Shown: positions 45,501 to 57,478 of the stretch, piece by piece | How the letters are laid out: the number at the start of each line of letters is the position of its first letter | How positions within the stretch are numbered: the stretch's first letter is position 1 | Source of the DNA: Pleodorina starrii | Taxonomy: Eukaryota > Chlorophyta > Chlorophyceae > Chlamydomonadales > Volvocaceae | Assembly (NCBI GenBank): GCA_030267565.1 | Contig: BRXU01000030.1 | Span: 1,320,001 to 1,384,000 of the forward strand | DNA length: 64,000 nucleotides | Direction of reading: 5' to 3' | Translations under genes and position numbers: made by a program | The notes under the pieces: generated by a model | What the model saw: the letters and a program-made list of their open reading frames with translations, nothing else | Database searches by the model: none | Told to the model about the DNA's origin: nothing

Positions 45501-48500
45501 ACGGGTGGCAGCGCTAGGGTGTTCGGCGGTGCGCCTGAAAACAGGGGAGGCCCGACCATGGTGGATGTGGGGAGCGGCTTCGCGGTTCAGCAGATTGTGC
45601 ACGGCGGCTATCACACCTGCGTGCTGCTGCGGCCGGGCGGGCTGGTCAAGTGCTGGGGGTGAGTGGGTGACGGATTGAGTGACTGAGTGAGTGCGAGCCG
45701 AGTACGGTATGTGTACATCGAGTACATCATGGAGCTGTCAGCCAGCAGACGGCAACATACCGGGGCATTCGTAGCAGCATGCGTAGCAGCATTCGTAGCA
45801 GCATTCGTAACAGCATGCGTAACAGCATGCGTAGCAGCATGCGTAGCAGCATGCGCAGCATGCGTAGCATGCGCAGCATGCGTAGCAGCATGCGTCCACT
45901 GGTGCCATCCAACACACACACACACACTCCCTTGATAGCTGCCCGGAGGTATCTTATCACGGACTTGCTCACTTTGGCCGCCACCGCGTCACCGGCGGTT
46001 TGGTCGCCGCAGGGCCAACTCGTATGGACAGCTGGGGCTCGGCGACACCGGCGTCCGCCTCCCCGGCGACTCCAACGCCGGCCCCCAACAGAGCGACTCC
46101 TCCTCCTCCTCCTCCTCCTCCTCCTCCTCCTCCTCCTCCTCCTCCCTGCCGCCCGCGGTGGCGCTGGGCACGGCGGGGAGCCGGACGGAGGTGCTGGCAC
46201 TGGCGGCTGGGGTCGAACACACGTGCGCCATCTTCGGACCCGCGGGTCGGGTCAAGTGCTGGGGGTGAGCTGTGGGCCCTGAGCCCTGGGTGTCCAGACG
46301 GAAGGGAGTGGATGGGTGTTGTACCCATGGATGGATGGATGCCGCGTTCTTTGGAGCTCTGGTGATCCCACAGACATAATCCTCTCTTCCTGGGTGGTCA
46401 ACTTCTTTTCCGGCCACCCATCCCTCCGCTTGCCGTATGCCGTATGCCGTGTGCCATATGCCGTTCACCGCTCCTGAGGCCTGACGCGGGGCGCAAGCTT
46501 TCAGTCCCGATGCCTGTATGAATGAATAGGATAGCCGTTCGTGTCTTTTGCAGGGGCCATTTTTGCAGGCGTGTGCCATGTACCCTGCAGCGCTATCTCC
46601 TGCCACGCCTGCCGCCAGATAGACGCGTGTTCCGCTGCTACCCTACGGGACAGTACCTCCCGCCCCCTGACCTGCCTGCCGGCCGCTGTCTCCATTCACC
46701 CGGTCGGTCGCAGAATGAACGTCGACGGTCGTCTTGGCTTGGGCGACAACCTCACCCGCGGCACGGATCCCGCTCACATGGGCGCTGCACTACCCTTCCT
46801 GGAGCTGGGGACCGGGCTGGCGGCGGTGGCGCTGGCGGCGGGGGATGCACACACCTGCGCGCTGCTGAGCCCGGGCGGCAGGGTCAAGTGCTGGGGGTGG
46901 GTCAGGCGGGGCTGGGCAGGGCGCGGAAAAAGCAGCGGTTCTTACCTCTGCCCTTCGGTGGAGGAGCCGCTCGATCAATACTCTTTTGACGGCCAGTTTG
47001 AACAATGTCTGTTTCCCTCAACCAACAGACAGGTACCGGTAACTGGTGTTCTGGATCGATGTCAGCATCGTCGCGTTCTCTCTCTCGTTCTCTCCGTTGC
47101 CAAACCTCCGCAGCGTCAACGGGGCCGGCCAGCTGGGTCTGGGCGACAACGCCACCCGGGGCCTGCGCCCCTCAGACATGGGCGACGCGCTGCCGTTCGT
47201 GGACCTGGGCCCGGGCCTCACCGCCAGCGCTATCGTCGCGGGGTATTCGCACACGTGCGCACTGCTGCAGCCGGGAGGACGGGTCAAGTGCTGGGGGTGA
47301 GTCGAATGCTACGGAGCGCGTCACTCACTCACTTACTCACCCACTCACTCTGCGCAAGGATAGATATCATCAATGCGGAAACCCTAAAATGCGGATAACC
47401 TAAAATGCGGAAAACCCTAAAATGCGGATAACTTAAAATGCGGATAACCTAAAATGCGGATAACCTAAAATGCGGATAACCTAAAATCGGGCTGTGGAGT
47501 GCAGCGTCGTGTTCGCGTCACTCCAGGAAAGAAAACCGCGCTGCGAACAAGTACTGTACGTGCGCGCCGCCCTTCCGCAAGCAAGCGTGCTCATGCTGAT
47601 GGTGGGTACAACCGGCCGCCCGCCTGCCCGCCCGCCTGCCCGCCCGCCTGCCCGCCCGCCCGACCAACCGACCTGCAGAGCTAATTATGTGGGTCAGCTG
47701 GGTTTGGGCGACCCGTTTACCCGGGGCCTGAACCCCTCAGACATGGGCGCCGCGCTGCCCTTCCTGGACCTGGGCCCGAGCGTTACCGTAAAGGCCCTGG
47801 CCACCGCCCCGGGGGTGCAGTACACGTGCGCCCTGCTGCTGGTGGGGCCCCGACAGGAGTCGCTGGTCAAGTGCTGGGGGTGAGTGGGCGCCCCGTTCAA
47901 TCAAAGACCAACCCCGATGCGCAGGTCTCAACGAAACGACGTGTGCGCGACCTGCTTGGCGCTTCCAGTGCTGCCTGAGACTGCGGCGAACGAGTAGGCC
48001 TCTAGATGATGACGCCGGCCCCCACCACGCACACACGCACATACACACGCACACACGCACACACACGCACATAGACACGCACACACACGCACACACACGC
48101 ACACACACGCACACACACGCACACACACGCACACACGAACACACACGCACACACGCACACACACGCACACGCACACACACGAACACACACGCACACACAC
48201 GAACACACACGCACACACACACACACACGCAGACGCACACACACGAACACACGCACACACACGCGCACGCACACACACGCACACACACGCACACACGCAC
48301 ACACACGCACACACACACGCACACACACACGAACACGAACACACGCACGCACACGCCCATCCCGTTCAGCCTTCGCTTAAATCGCCTCGGTCCCCGCCCA
48401 TCGCGCCCGTCCCTTCCCTTTTATCCACGGTCCCCATCGCGCGTCCCTTCCCTTTCGTCAACTCCCATTCCGTCGTCGACTCGTCGTAATCTCAGCGATG

Positions 48501-51500
48501 ACGACTGGGAGCAACTGGGCCGCGGCGTGCGGCGCTCCCCGACTCGCACGTGGGGCGTTGGAACTTCTTACGCCGTGGGCGATGCGTCGGGGGAGATGGG
48601 CGCGGCGCTGATGCCCGTGGTTATGAGTCCGGACGTGGTGCGAGTCAAGGCCATCGCCAGCGGCTATGCCTCTGCCTGTGCGGTGGTGGATACGCTCACG
48701 CGGGCCGACCAGGTCAAGTGCTGGGGGTGAGTGTGTGCTGGGTTTTAGGGTTTTAGGGTGCTGGCCCCCGGCGGCCGCTGCTGTACGTGTACGTACGCTA
48801 CAGCCGGTGGACCTAGCTCCTTATTAGCTGCATTCGCACTGCGCTGCGCTGCAATCACACTGCACCGCCTTTCCCCCCATTGTGTACGGCTTCATCTCAG
48901 CACCACCAGGTCGGCTTTCTCGCTCATCGCTGAATCGCTGAGCTGGGGCGGGACCGGCCTGGCGTTGCCCCGAAGCAACCCCAGGATGGATGCCTGCTTC
49001 GTTCCCCATGTCGCTCGCGATCGCCTGCTAGCTTGGGTGCTTGCACCTGCTGCCTGCGGCCTCTCAAGTCCAACCAACCATCTGCTTTCCGTACTGTTTC
49101 CGTACTTCTGCTGTACTGCTTCGTACTACCTGTACTGCCAGGACGTTGCGGACGCAGATCCCTGACGACTTAATCCGGGGCAACCCCGCCAAGCAGCTCG
49201 TGTACAAGCCCGGAGTGGGCGCCCTGGGAGACTCAACGGAGGATATCATCCTCAGCCCAGCACTGGGTGAGTACGACAAGCAGTACGACATCATTTGTCG
49301 TGGTTTGAGGCGTTCGTCGCCTGCACTAGTGGCAAAATGGCACGTCTCAGAGCGTCTACGCCTTGTGCCAGCACTCCTGCCTGACTCGTGACGCGACCAA
49401 ATGTGTCTGGTCGGGTGCTCTGGTCGCGTCGATAAACGGCTGACAGGGCCATGCGTACATGTGACTGACCGCTTTTTGAGAACCATGGGTCTCAAAAAGC
49501 GGTCAGTCACAGGTGGCCACCTGCAACCCCCCGGGGATGTTGCTCGACGTTGCCAACATTTGCCAGAGCACGAAAGCGAATCCCGAGTCCCTGACACACA
49601 CATCCCTCCCTCGCTCCCTCCCTCCTTCCCTCCCTCCCGCCCCCCCAAACAACGTGGCTGTTGATACTCACCACGGCCCTGCAGGCCGGCCTCCTGCTGC
49701 CGCCCTCACCTCCCTGCCTTCGCCGCCCTCGCCAACACCACCACCATCACCGCCCTCGCCACCGCCTCCTCCACCGCCGCCCTCCCCGCCTCCCTGGACC
49801 TACAGCTGCCGCATTCAGCTCCGAGACCTCCACCCCTCCCTCCACTGCTGGCCCAACCCCGACCTGCCAGACCTGCCGCCCACACTTCCCGCCTGGGTCG
49901 GCCGGGAGTTTCGCCAATCGCTGCTCTTCCCCGCGCCGCCTCCCCCGCCCGAAAATGCGCCCCCCGCTGAGGACGACGCCGTACTACAACTGCTGCCAGA
50001 AAACCAAACCACCCCAACCGCCCCACGCAGTAGCGCCCTCCGTACTGAAATGCAATCCACAGACGCCGGGACCATCAGTGCCATCACCGTTGATGGCAGC
50101 GGCTCCGAAACCCGCCATGACGGTGGCAATGTCGACGGCGAGAGTGGCGATGGTGGTGATGGTGGGGCGTCGCCCTCGTCGTCGGTGTCGAGGGTCTCGG
50201 GGGTGGATCTGCGGTTGCGTGTGCTGCCCTCAGAGGTGCTCTTATCGGTGGAGAAGGAAGTCCAGCAGAGCTCCTCTTGGCGGCCCGCAGACGTGCCCCC
50301 CGACATGGGCCTGACCTTTCGAGGCGTGGCGCACCTGCGTATCGTGGATAGCGTGATCGCCGGTGGCGGCTTCAGCGCCGGTGGCGGCATCCACGTGAAT
50401 CTGAGCCCGCTGGGGCCGCTGCTGCAGTGCGCTGGCTGCGCCTACCTGACGCTGGAGAACGTCACCGTCTCCGACCTTATCGGACCCAGTGTCTCTATCT
50501 TCCGGGAAGGGGGACCCTACAATCCGAAATGGGTGAATGTCCCGGACTTCCCCGCCTACGGACCCATCCACGCGTCCGGGCTGATCGGCGCCGACGTGTC
50601 GCGATTCTCCTGCTCGGGTATGAAGTACGGCCAGAGCCTTGGCTGGGCGTGTCTGCACCTGCAGTACGACGATCTGTACGACGATCTGTACGACGACGGG
50701 GTCGGTGAGGAGGACATCGATGGTGGTGGTGTGCCGGGGGAGCTGCAGCGGTTGTACGACGCCGCGGCGGGCAACGGTTTCCTGAACATCCGAGACAGCG
50801 TGTTTGTCGATACGGTGACGGCCTGGGGCGGCGAGTACGGCGCCAGCACGCTTTTCTCGGACGAGCAGTACGGCGATTACGACTTCAATACGGGCGTGGG
50901 CTCGGACCCGGTCTACCGCTACGCGGGTTACGGGGCGGTGGTGGTGTCGCGGCTGGTGGCGGGCGCTGCGGCGGCATCGTACGACAGGGCATACCGGGCG
51001 CCGCTGGTTTCGGAGGCGGGCGGGGCTTTGGAGATCCGCCTTGTCAACAGCTCCTTTGAAGGCAATGCGGGCAACTTTGGAGGGGCGCTGGCGGTGCTGG
51101 GATCCACCCGGGTGAGTGGGAGTGGGGGTGGGAGGAAGACTGAGAGGGAGAGGGGGAGGGAGGGGGAGGAGGGAGAGGAGGAGGGAGAGGGGGAGGGAGA
51201 GGGAGAGGGGGAGGGTGAGGGGGAGGGAGAGGGGGAGGGAGAGGGGGAGGGCGAGGGAGAGGGGGAGGGGGAGGGGGAGGGGGAGGGAGAGGGGGAGGGA
51301 GAGGGAGAGGGGGAGGGAGAGGGGGAGGGGGAGGGAGAGGGGGAGGGGGAGGGGGAGGGAGAGGGCGGTGCAGCAGAGGACCGGGCGGCGGCGGTGGAGT
51401 GGGGGGGGTGCGTGGCTCGTGAGCCCCTCGAGGAAGCCACCCCGGCAGTGGGGCGATGGGGAGAAAAGTTTCGCAGCGAAGGGGCAGAGACGGGGGCAGC

Positions 51501-52587
51501 AGTGGGGCGGTTGAGGCCGGCGGCGGCCACCTCTGATCAAATCTGGCCGTCGGTCGACTTCGTGCCACCTCACGTTGACCGACGGGATTCGCTGCGCATG
51601 AGTCAGACGACCGAGCGAGCATCGGGATTCGGAGCAAGAAGCGGAGGGAAGGGAAAGGTCACTTGTGCTCTGGTCCCAACATCTCTCGTTGCGGTGTTGC
51701 GCTTGGCGGGGGGTGCGGAATGCGGAGGAGGTGGATCAGCGCGTGTCGTACCAAACATCATCACGGACGCCGAGTGCCGGACGCACTCACCAATCCTAAA
51801 ACCCTAAAACCAACCCTAAAACAACCCTAAATCCACTCTTAAGCAACCCTAAACCCCTGACGCCGACATGCCGCTACGACAGGACTATGTGGAGCTGTCC
51901 GACTGCACCTTCAGCGGCGGCGCCGCCACCGCCGATGGTGCCGTACTGTACGTCAACGGCTCCCTGTCGGCCCTGGCGATCCTCAACACGACCATCGCCA
52001 ACAACACGGCCAAGCGCAGTGGTGGAGTGGTGTCTGTCCGCGGCTCCCTGGACCGCCTCCTCATCGCCGCCAGCAGCATCTCCAACAACGCGGCGGCGAC
52101 GGGCGGCGTCGTACACGCGCCGTACATTGGCGCCATCAACGTCACCGACAGCAAGCTGACCGACAGTACGGCAGTGCAGTACGGCGGTGCCATTGCGGCC
52201 GACGGCCTGGGCGCCATCTCGCTCTCTGGCTGTCGAGTCAGCGGCCATAGGGCCCTCAACGGCAGCGGAGCGGTCGTACACTCGGCCAACGGTTTCAACG
52301 CACTGGCGCTCGACCGCGGCACGCTCGTCAGCGGCAACGCGGCGCGCGACGCGGGGGGCGCCGTGTTCAGCCTGGCACCCGCCCTCCGCATCACACTGAC
52401 ATCCGGCAGTGCTCTGACCAATAACAGCGCGGGGCTCGGTGCCGGAGGCAGCGCCGACGGTGGTGGCCGTAGTACTAGTGGCGGCGGCGGCGGCGGGAGT
52501 GGCTCCTTCCCGGGGTACACTGGAGTGATGGATATCGCCCTGGTGGGGGACACAGTCCACGTGCTCACAAACGGCGGCGCGGTGTGA
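36387..52587 (+). CDS. secreted RCC1-repeat / Pro-rich / beta-helix protein, 23 exons
   Basis: Exons: 36387-36492, 36526-36768, 37212-37478, 37995-38123, 38749-38827, 39117-39299, 39903-40085, 40367-40549, 40853-41038, 41603-41824, 42219-42437, 42940-43046, 43420-43479, 44510-44609, 45512-45658, 46013-46264, 46714-46896, 47114-47296, 47679-47879, 48496-48726, 49142-49266, 49685-51111, 51883-52587. The total is 5721 nt, 1906 residues, every phase matching. Residues 1-35 carry a basic start then [14 protein letters not shown], a signal peptide or anchor. Residues 37-248 are Cys-containing then Pro-rich ([11 protein letters not shown]; three VYGxP repeats). About 249-1154 hold 14 RCC1-type units, most one exon each, with GQLGLGD, HTCALL and KCWG. 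An SP-rich linker (about 1203-1240) precedes a beta-helix with GGA and NN/GN repeats like those of chlamydial POMPs ([32 protein letters not shown]). Likely wall or adhesion role. Exons 2-4 and 45512 are less certain. The frame could continue past 52587 if GCG|GTGTGAG is used as a donor. Confidence 0.8.
44283..44402. repeat. 20-bp minisatellite, 6 copies
   Basis: Six exact-length units of ccatgcsgttgaccgacaac sit head to tail in the RCC1-gene intron between exons 43420-43479 and 44510-44609. Only one position (g/c) varies. Confidence 0.97.
45433..45507. repeat. (GGAT)n tetranucleotide tract
   Basis: GGAT/GGAC units abut the proposed acceptor ggtggcag of exon 45512-45658. They could instead be part of a longer exon, since the frame is open through them. 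Confidence 0.9.
45769..45894. repeat. gtagcagcatgc tandem repeat
   Basis: Imperfect 15-bp and shorter units (gtagcagcatgc, gtagcagcattc, gcagcatgc) lie in the intron after exon 45512-45658. Confidence 0.9.
46098..46145 (+). repeat. (TCC)16 coding poly-serine tract
   Basis: Sixteen consecutive TCC codons in exon 46013-46264 insert a Ser16 loop into one RCC1-type unit. Confidence 0.95.
47372..47487. repeat. 16-bp ataacctaaaatgcgg tandem repeat
   Basis: About seven units lie in the intron between exons 47114-47296 and 47679-47879. The unit contains CCTAAAA, a variant of the algal telomere repeat. Confidence 0.9.
48017..48357. repeat. (CACACACGCA)-type microsatellite
   Basis: About 340 bp of CA dinucleotides regularly interrupted by cg or ga lie in the intron before exon 48496-48726. 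All open frames through it are repeat artefacts. Confidence 0.97.
49460..49511. other. perfect 22-bp inverted repeat (hairpin)
   Basis: Arms 49460-49481 and 49490-49511 are perfect reverse complements around the 8-base loop accatggg. It lies in the RCC1-gene intron before exon 49685-51111. A second pair, gacgcgacca 49390-49399 / tggtcgcgtc 49421-49430, lies just upstream. Confidence 0.97.
51120..51365. repeat. (GAGGGG/GAGGGA)n tract
   Basis: The tract starts within ten bases of the donor CGG|GTGAGTGGG of exon 49685-51111 and keeps the coding frame open for about 80 codons, which produces a false long frame. Confidence 0.95.
51794..51855. repeat. interstitial CCCTAAAA telomere-like tract
   Basis: Degenerate CCCTAAAA units lie in the last RCC1-gene intron, just before the acceptor of exon 51883. 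Similar short tracts are at 1346-1370, 1901-1924, 2770-2800, 30395-30435, 48744-48759, 52603-52616 and 54074-54097. Confidence 0.85.
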
Positions 52588-55500
52588 GGAGGGGGGCGCT
52601 ACAGGGTTTTAGGGTTTGATGGCACGGCACAACTGCCGGCCGGACTCGGGGGTGCTGTTAGTTACTTAGGGTTTGTTCGAGCGCCAGTTGATTGATTGGG
52701 CCCATCAGGCGGCGGAGGCTTCGAACCGCGACGAGATGTGTTGTTGCCGGTAGCCGTTGCCGTATTGTTGCGGCTGTCGTACATCCCCGCCAGGGGGGGC
52801 TTGCGGTAATTATGCCCAGACGGACGAACGGCCCTGTCGCGCGTTTCGGTGAGTGGTGCTGCGTTCTTAGGAGCCTTCTGGGGCCTTGCGTACTGCGCCA
52901 GGCTTGTTCAGTACTGCAATAGTAGACAGTCCATACGAGCCCAAGTATTGTCGTTAGTTAGCGGTACGTCGATTCAGCCGGTGCAGCAAGACACGGTTGT
53001 GTGCCCACACTCCACAGGCCGCGACCCTGGCTCCCCCCCTGGGCTCCCCCTTGACGATGTGTACGGCTACCCGGCTACCCGCCCCAGGTAATGGTTACTG
53101 ATGGCCACTCGGAAACCGCGGCCTGAGCCAATCCAGGCCGCCACTGGCAGCGCTGCGTCGTTTTGGTGGACCACATCACATCAAGCACTTGCCTTGAGCG
53201 CCTTGAGTTTATGGCTGAGTGGTTGGGTCCAGCATCGGGAGGCGGTTGAGCAGGTGGTTGTTCGTTGGTGGATGTATTGCTGCGGAATTGTTGTTGTTGT
53301 TGTTGTTGTTGTTGTTCATGTTTATGTTTTCATGTCCCAGTGGGTTCCTGGCGCATTGCAGGTTTCATCATATCATTACCGCGAAGTGGAAATAACCACC
53401 GTTGGGCTCACAGATAAGAGTCGTGCGAGCGCACTTTTGTAGCTGGCTTCCAGCTCCTCTGTAAGTAACCAACTAACCACCGTGTACGGACGACGAAGGG
53501 AGCGCATGCATGGGTCCGCCGAATGCGTGCTCGTACGCCGACCCAGGCAGGAGGGTCATGTGAGGATGCACGGCCCGGGCTGCGTGCTCCGGGCCTCCGG
53601 CGCAGTGCACGGATACTGCCGTACAGCCGTAGCCTCGGTCTGCTGGAGGGTAGACGCCACGTGTACGATATAATTTATCCGGTACGGAACGCACCCGGTT
53701 AGGACTCTGGCACGCGCACGCGCGCACGTTAAGTGGTGCCGCGGTGGAACGTTGTAAGAGCGCTTCCTGATGCTGCCTGCCTACCTACCTACCTGCCTGC
53801 CTACCCACCTACCAGTACCTGGTGTAGTGCCTCTTCGTGTACCTAGGACGACACGTTTCTGACTGCGTTCGTGTCAGGAGTGCGGACTGCAGGAGTCACG
53901 GAGACACGTCCACGCAAAAGCTAACCGCGTGTTCGGGGCTGACCGCGCCCAGGAACCCCCCCTTTCCCGCTCCCCGCCGTCTTCGTTGCGCCACTCCTCT
54001 TTCCAGTGCGGGTCGCAGCCTCTTCATTCGGGGAAAGCCCTCCCCCCAGTCCCTCACCCTCACGTCACAGGCCCAAACCCTAAAACCCTAAAACCCTGAC
54101 TGGGCAACCGACAGAGAGAGCCGGGCCGAGAGAGAGCCGGGCAACGAGGCCGTGTGAAGCCGTATCCTTTCCACGTGCCCGAGGCAAAACGCGGCCCCCG
54201 GTGGTACAGACTACCGAGCTTGGATAATATAACAGTAAGATTGTACAACGGCGGTGGTTGAGTGCTTTCAACCCACCACCATGAAAGCCCGCATGCGTCG
54301 ACTCCCTTTGGAAACGGTAATGGAAAACGACGAGTCTGTACGGCAACTGACATGTACTGCAGCGCCAATGCCACACGCCGACACGCGCCTGAACAACCAG
54401 AGGCCCAAACACACAGGCCTACCGAGCCAGGGCTGTTTACGGTCGACCACAGCAGCTTAAAACCCGAGCTGGCGCGCGTCGCGCGTCAAGAAATTGGTAC
54501 TAAAACAAACAATGTTTGAATTTGTCGAATGCACTAGTAGCATAGGTTTGTGTACGTGTACAACAAAACAACGAACACCAACGAATCAGATATAACGTGG
54601 CCTGTCATCGCCCGCCAATAGCCGCGATGTACTACCATATAACAACGTCCCACCCCCAAGTTTGAAAACCTACCAGAGGGAAAAAACCCTTACCACTTTG
54701 CCGAACAGTTGGACATCGCCAGACCGGCGGAGGTCAAGAGGTCAGGCAAACACACACTCGCCAAACACAATCGCCGCAGAATCAAGGGCCAAGAAATGAC
54801 CTAGACTGCCATCCTAAGGGCTGCAGGACAGGCGGAGATATGGAGTGCATATCGCCATAATTGCCATCCGGGGTCAGTTTCATATCGCCGGTGGCGAAGG
54901 GGGTCCACACATCCCGGCGGCCCCCCGGCGGCTTGTATGATGTTCCGTACAATTTGCCGTACAGGTTTTCTCTCCAACATATCACCAGATACAATCGGAT
55001 GGCCATGCAACTCCTCGACCGCCAACAAACCCCCCTTGATCCCCATGGAAAGGCCAAGCAACCGCGCCGCAACCCACCCCTGCCGCATCACGCGCTGTTT
55101 TCGCCGCAACAGTTCTCGCCTACACGGGGAAACGCCAGACACGTAAACGCCATTTAATGCATATCCCCTTAGAAACTACGGTACCTATTATAAATGCAGC
55201 AACACACCACGCGAGCCAGCAAGCGCCCGCACAGCCCCCACACCCAAACCACGCGTTTGCTGCAGCCTCCAAGCCAATTGCCATGGTCGGCCGGGGCCAG
55301 GGCCCGGCTCGGCGCCTGCCCATTTGGGGGGGGGGCCTGCAACCCTTTGGAGCACCGCTCTCAGCTCCACAACCGCCAAAGGCCAGCTGCTGCTGCTGCT
55401 GCTGTCAGTCGGCCCACGCACCTCCGCGACCTCGCAGAAGAAAACCGAACGAACACACAAAAGCGCACACCTCCTCCTCGCAAAGGACACGCAGCGTAAG

Positions 55501-56644
55501 GGCACTCGACGCGTCGCGACTCTGCAGTCTGCACACACACATACATACCTCTTGTTCCCCTTGTTGCCTCCGTTCACGCATTATTGTGGTTACTGAGTAC
55601 CGTATGGCCGAGCGCGTGCACGCCCGCGCACGAGAAAGTCCGTGCAGCGGGAACAAAACAAAAGCCGGCGGCCGCCGAACCCTCCGAGCTCCCCACGCGT
55701 TGAGATGATGCCCATAGCACCACACAGTCCGCTCACCCACAACCACAACCAGGCAGAGCCGCCGGGAGCAACATGGGAGGAAGTCAGGCGGGGTGATGAT
55801 TACCGTATATTGGGCACCGCGTCGGGTTGCGCTAGGCGGGGGCAGCGACGCTGCACACACAGTCACACACACATACACCAACCGGGCGGGGCAACCGGCG
55901 GCAGTGCATTATATGGTACAAGGCGGCGCGGCACAAAAGACTGCCTGCCCGCGACAACCGCGCCGAGTGGCCCCCGGGCGAGGCCTATTGCATCGGTCGT
56001 CGGGCTGCGCCCCGTCAAAGTAAAAGAAGTACGACAATACGGCAGTACGACAGGCGGCTCCAACGCGTGACATCGGGATCCCTCCCTGTCTCTCTCGCGC
56101 GAATGGACACCGGCCTGTGTGACACTCCCTCCTCCTCCGCGTCTCGCAACACATGATCATGTCAACCAGCCACAGCCGCAAAGCCACACCACCTTTGGGC
56201 AACCCACCTTTGCACAACCACCAACCACCAACCAACACGTGACGAAGCAACGAAGGACGAACCAAGCGTCCGTCCTGGAAGTTGTGGATCCAGCCACAGA
56301 GCAGCCACAGTGTGGTATCAACAGCAGCCGCAGTGTAGTATCTCAATAATAACAATAAGGCGGTAGGACGCCTTGCGTGGGTCCACACCGGTGGCACCGA
56401 AGGCCAGCAACGCAGCAGGAAAGCTTCGAAACGTGTGTCGCATTGCGCTCCGCGCCACCAGTCTCCTCAACCCGGTGACCCTCCTCTCCGGGAACGTCAA
56501 TGGCAAGAGGCGCCAGCGCAGCGGCCGCCGCCGCCGCCTGTCGGGGCCCCGCGGCCCGGCACGCACATACACACGCACACACATACACGCACAAACATAC
56601 ACATACATTTTTACACAGATACACACAGCTCGACGAGCGGCCTC
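52588..56644. other. intergenic gap between RCC1/beta-helix and GATA-like genes
   Basis: The two genes converge on this 4-kb stretch. It holds a (TTG)n run (53288-53316), telomere-like repeats (54074-54097), and TGTAA at 53460-53464 and 53753-53757, possible RCC1-gene 3' signals. Several open frames exist, but none shows domain motifs or splice support. I see no RNA gene. Confidence 0.45.
56611..56615 (-). terminator. TGTAA polyadenylation-type signal of the GATA-like gene
   Basis: ttaca on the plus strand (TGTAA in gene sense) lies 29 bases beyond the stop codon. That is close for a 3' UTR, so a more distal site may be used. Confidence 0.4.
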
Positions 56645-57440
56645 CTAGAACGCCAGCGCCGCCGACGGCTTGCCGAGGTCGAGCACAGGCAGCCTCAGGC
56701 CCGTATTGCCGCCCGGCACCTGCCGCAGCCCTCCGAGGACGCCGGGCGCGAAACCGCCGCCCCCGGCGGCGGCGGCGGCAGCCGCCGCCACCTCGGCCTC
56801 GGCCGCCTGTTGCAGCTGCTGCAGCTGCTGTAGTTGTTGCAAGTGCTGCAGCTGCTGATGCGTGGGCTTCGTCCTCCCGCCGCCGCCCACCGATCGAGAG
56901 AGCGCAATGTCGAGGATCTTGTCGAAGTACGACGATGAGCCGTGGGGACCCGCCACGCCGCTGCCGTCGAGGCCTTCCGCCGTGGCGGCGTAGCCGCGAC
57001 CGTAAACGGCGTGCTGCTGCTGCTGCGGCGGCGGCGGCGGCGGCGGCGGCACGTCGCGCGCCCCGGCGAACGCCGCACCACGCGCGGCGACGGTGGCGCC
57101 GTCGTGGCGCTCAGGCAACGCCGTGACGCCACGGGGGGGCTGGCCAGGAACCGCCGCCGCCGCCGCCGCAACGGCAGCGGCGACTCCGCCGCGACCGCTG
57201 CTGCTGCTGCTGGACCGTCGTTGCGAACTCTCCTGCTGCTGCTGTTGCTGCTGCTGTACCAGCAAGGCACGGTGCTGCAGGTCCCGCAACAGGATCCCGA
57301 CCCCGCCGCTGCCTCCGCCGCCGCCACCGCAGCCGGTCGTCACTGCACCGTGGCTCGCCGGCACGGCGGCGGCGGTGCCGTACGACCAGTCCCTGCCGCG
57401 CAATCGCTGATCGCCGACCGCCTCGCACTGCCTCAGCACG

Positions 57441-57478
<38 letters not shown>

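Noticed and set aside
48002..48360. Cys/Val-rich frames through the CA repeat
   Set aside because: They are translations of a microsatellite lying in an intron.
49513..51807. 764-codon plus-strand frame as a single exon
   Set aside because: The real exon is 49685-51111; the frame extends upstream into an intron and downstream through the (GAGGGG)n intron by chance.
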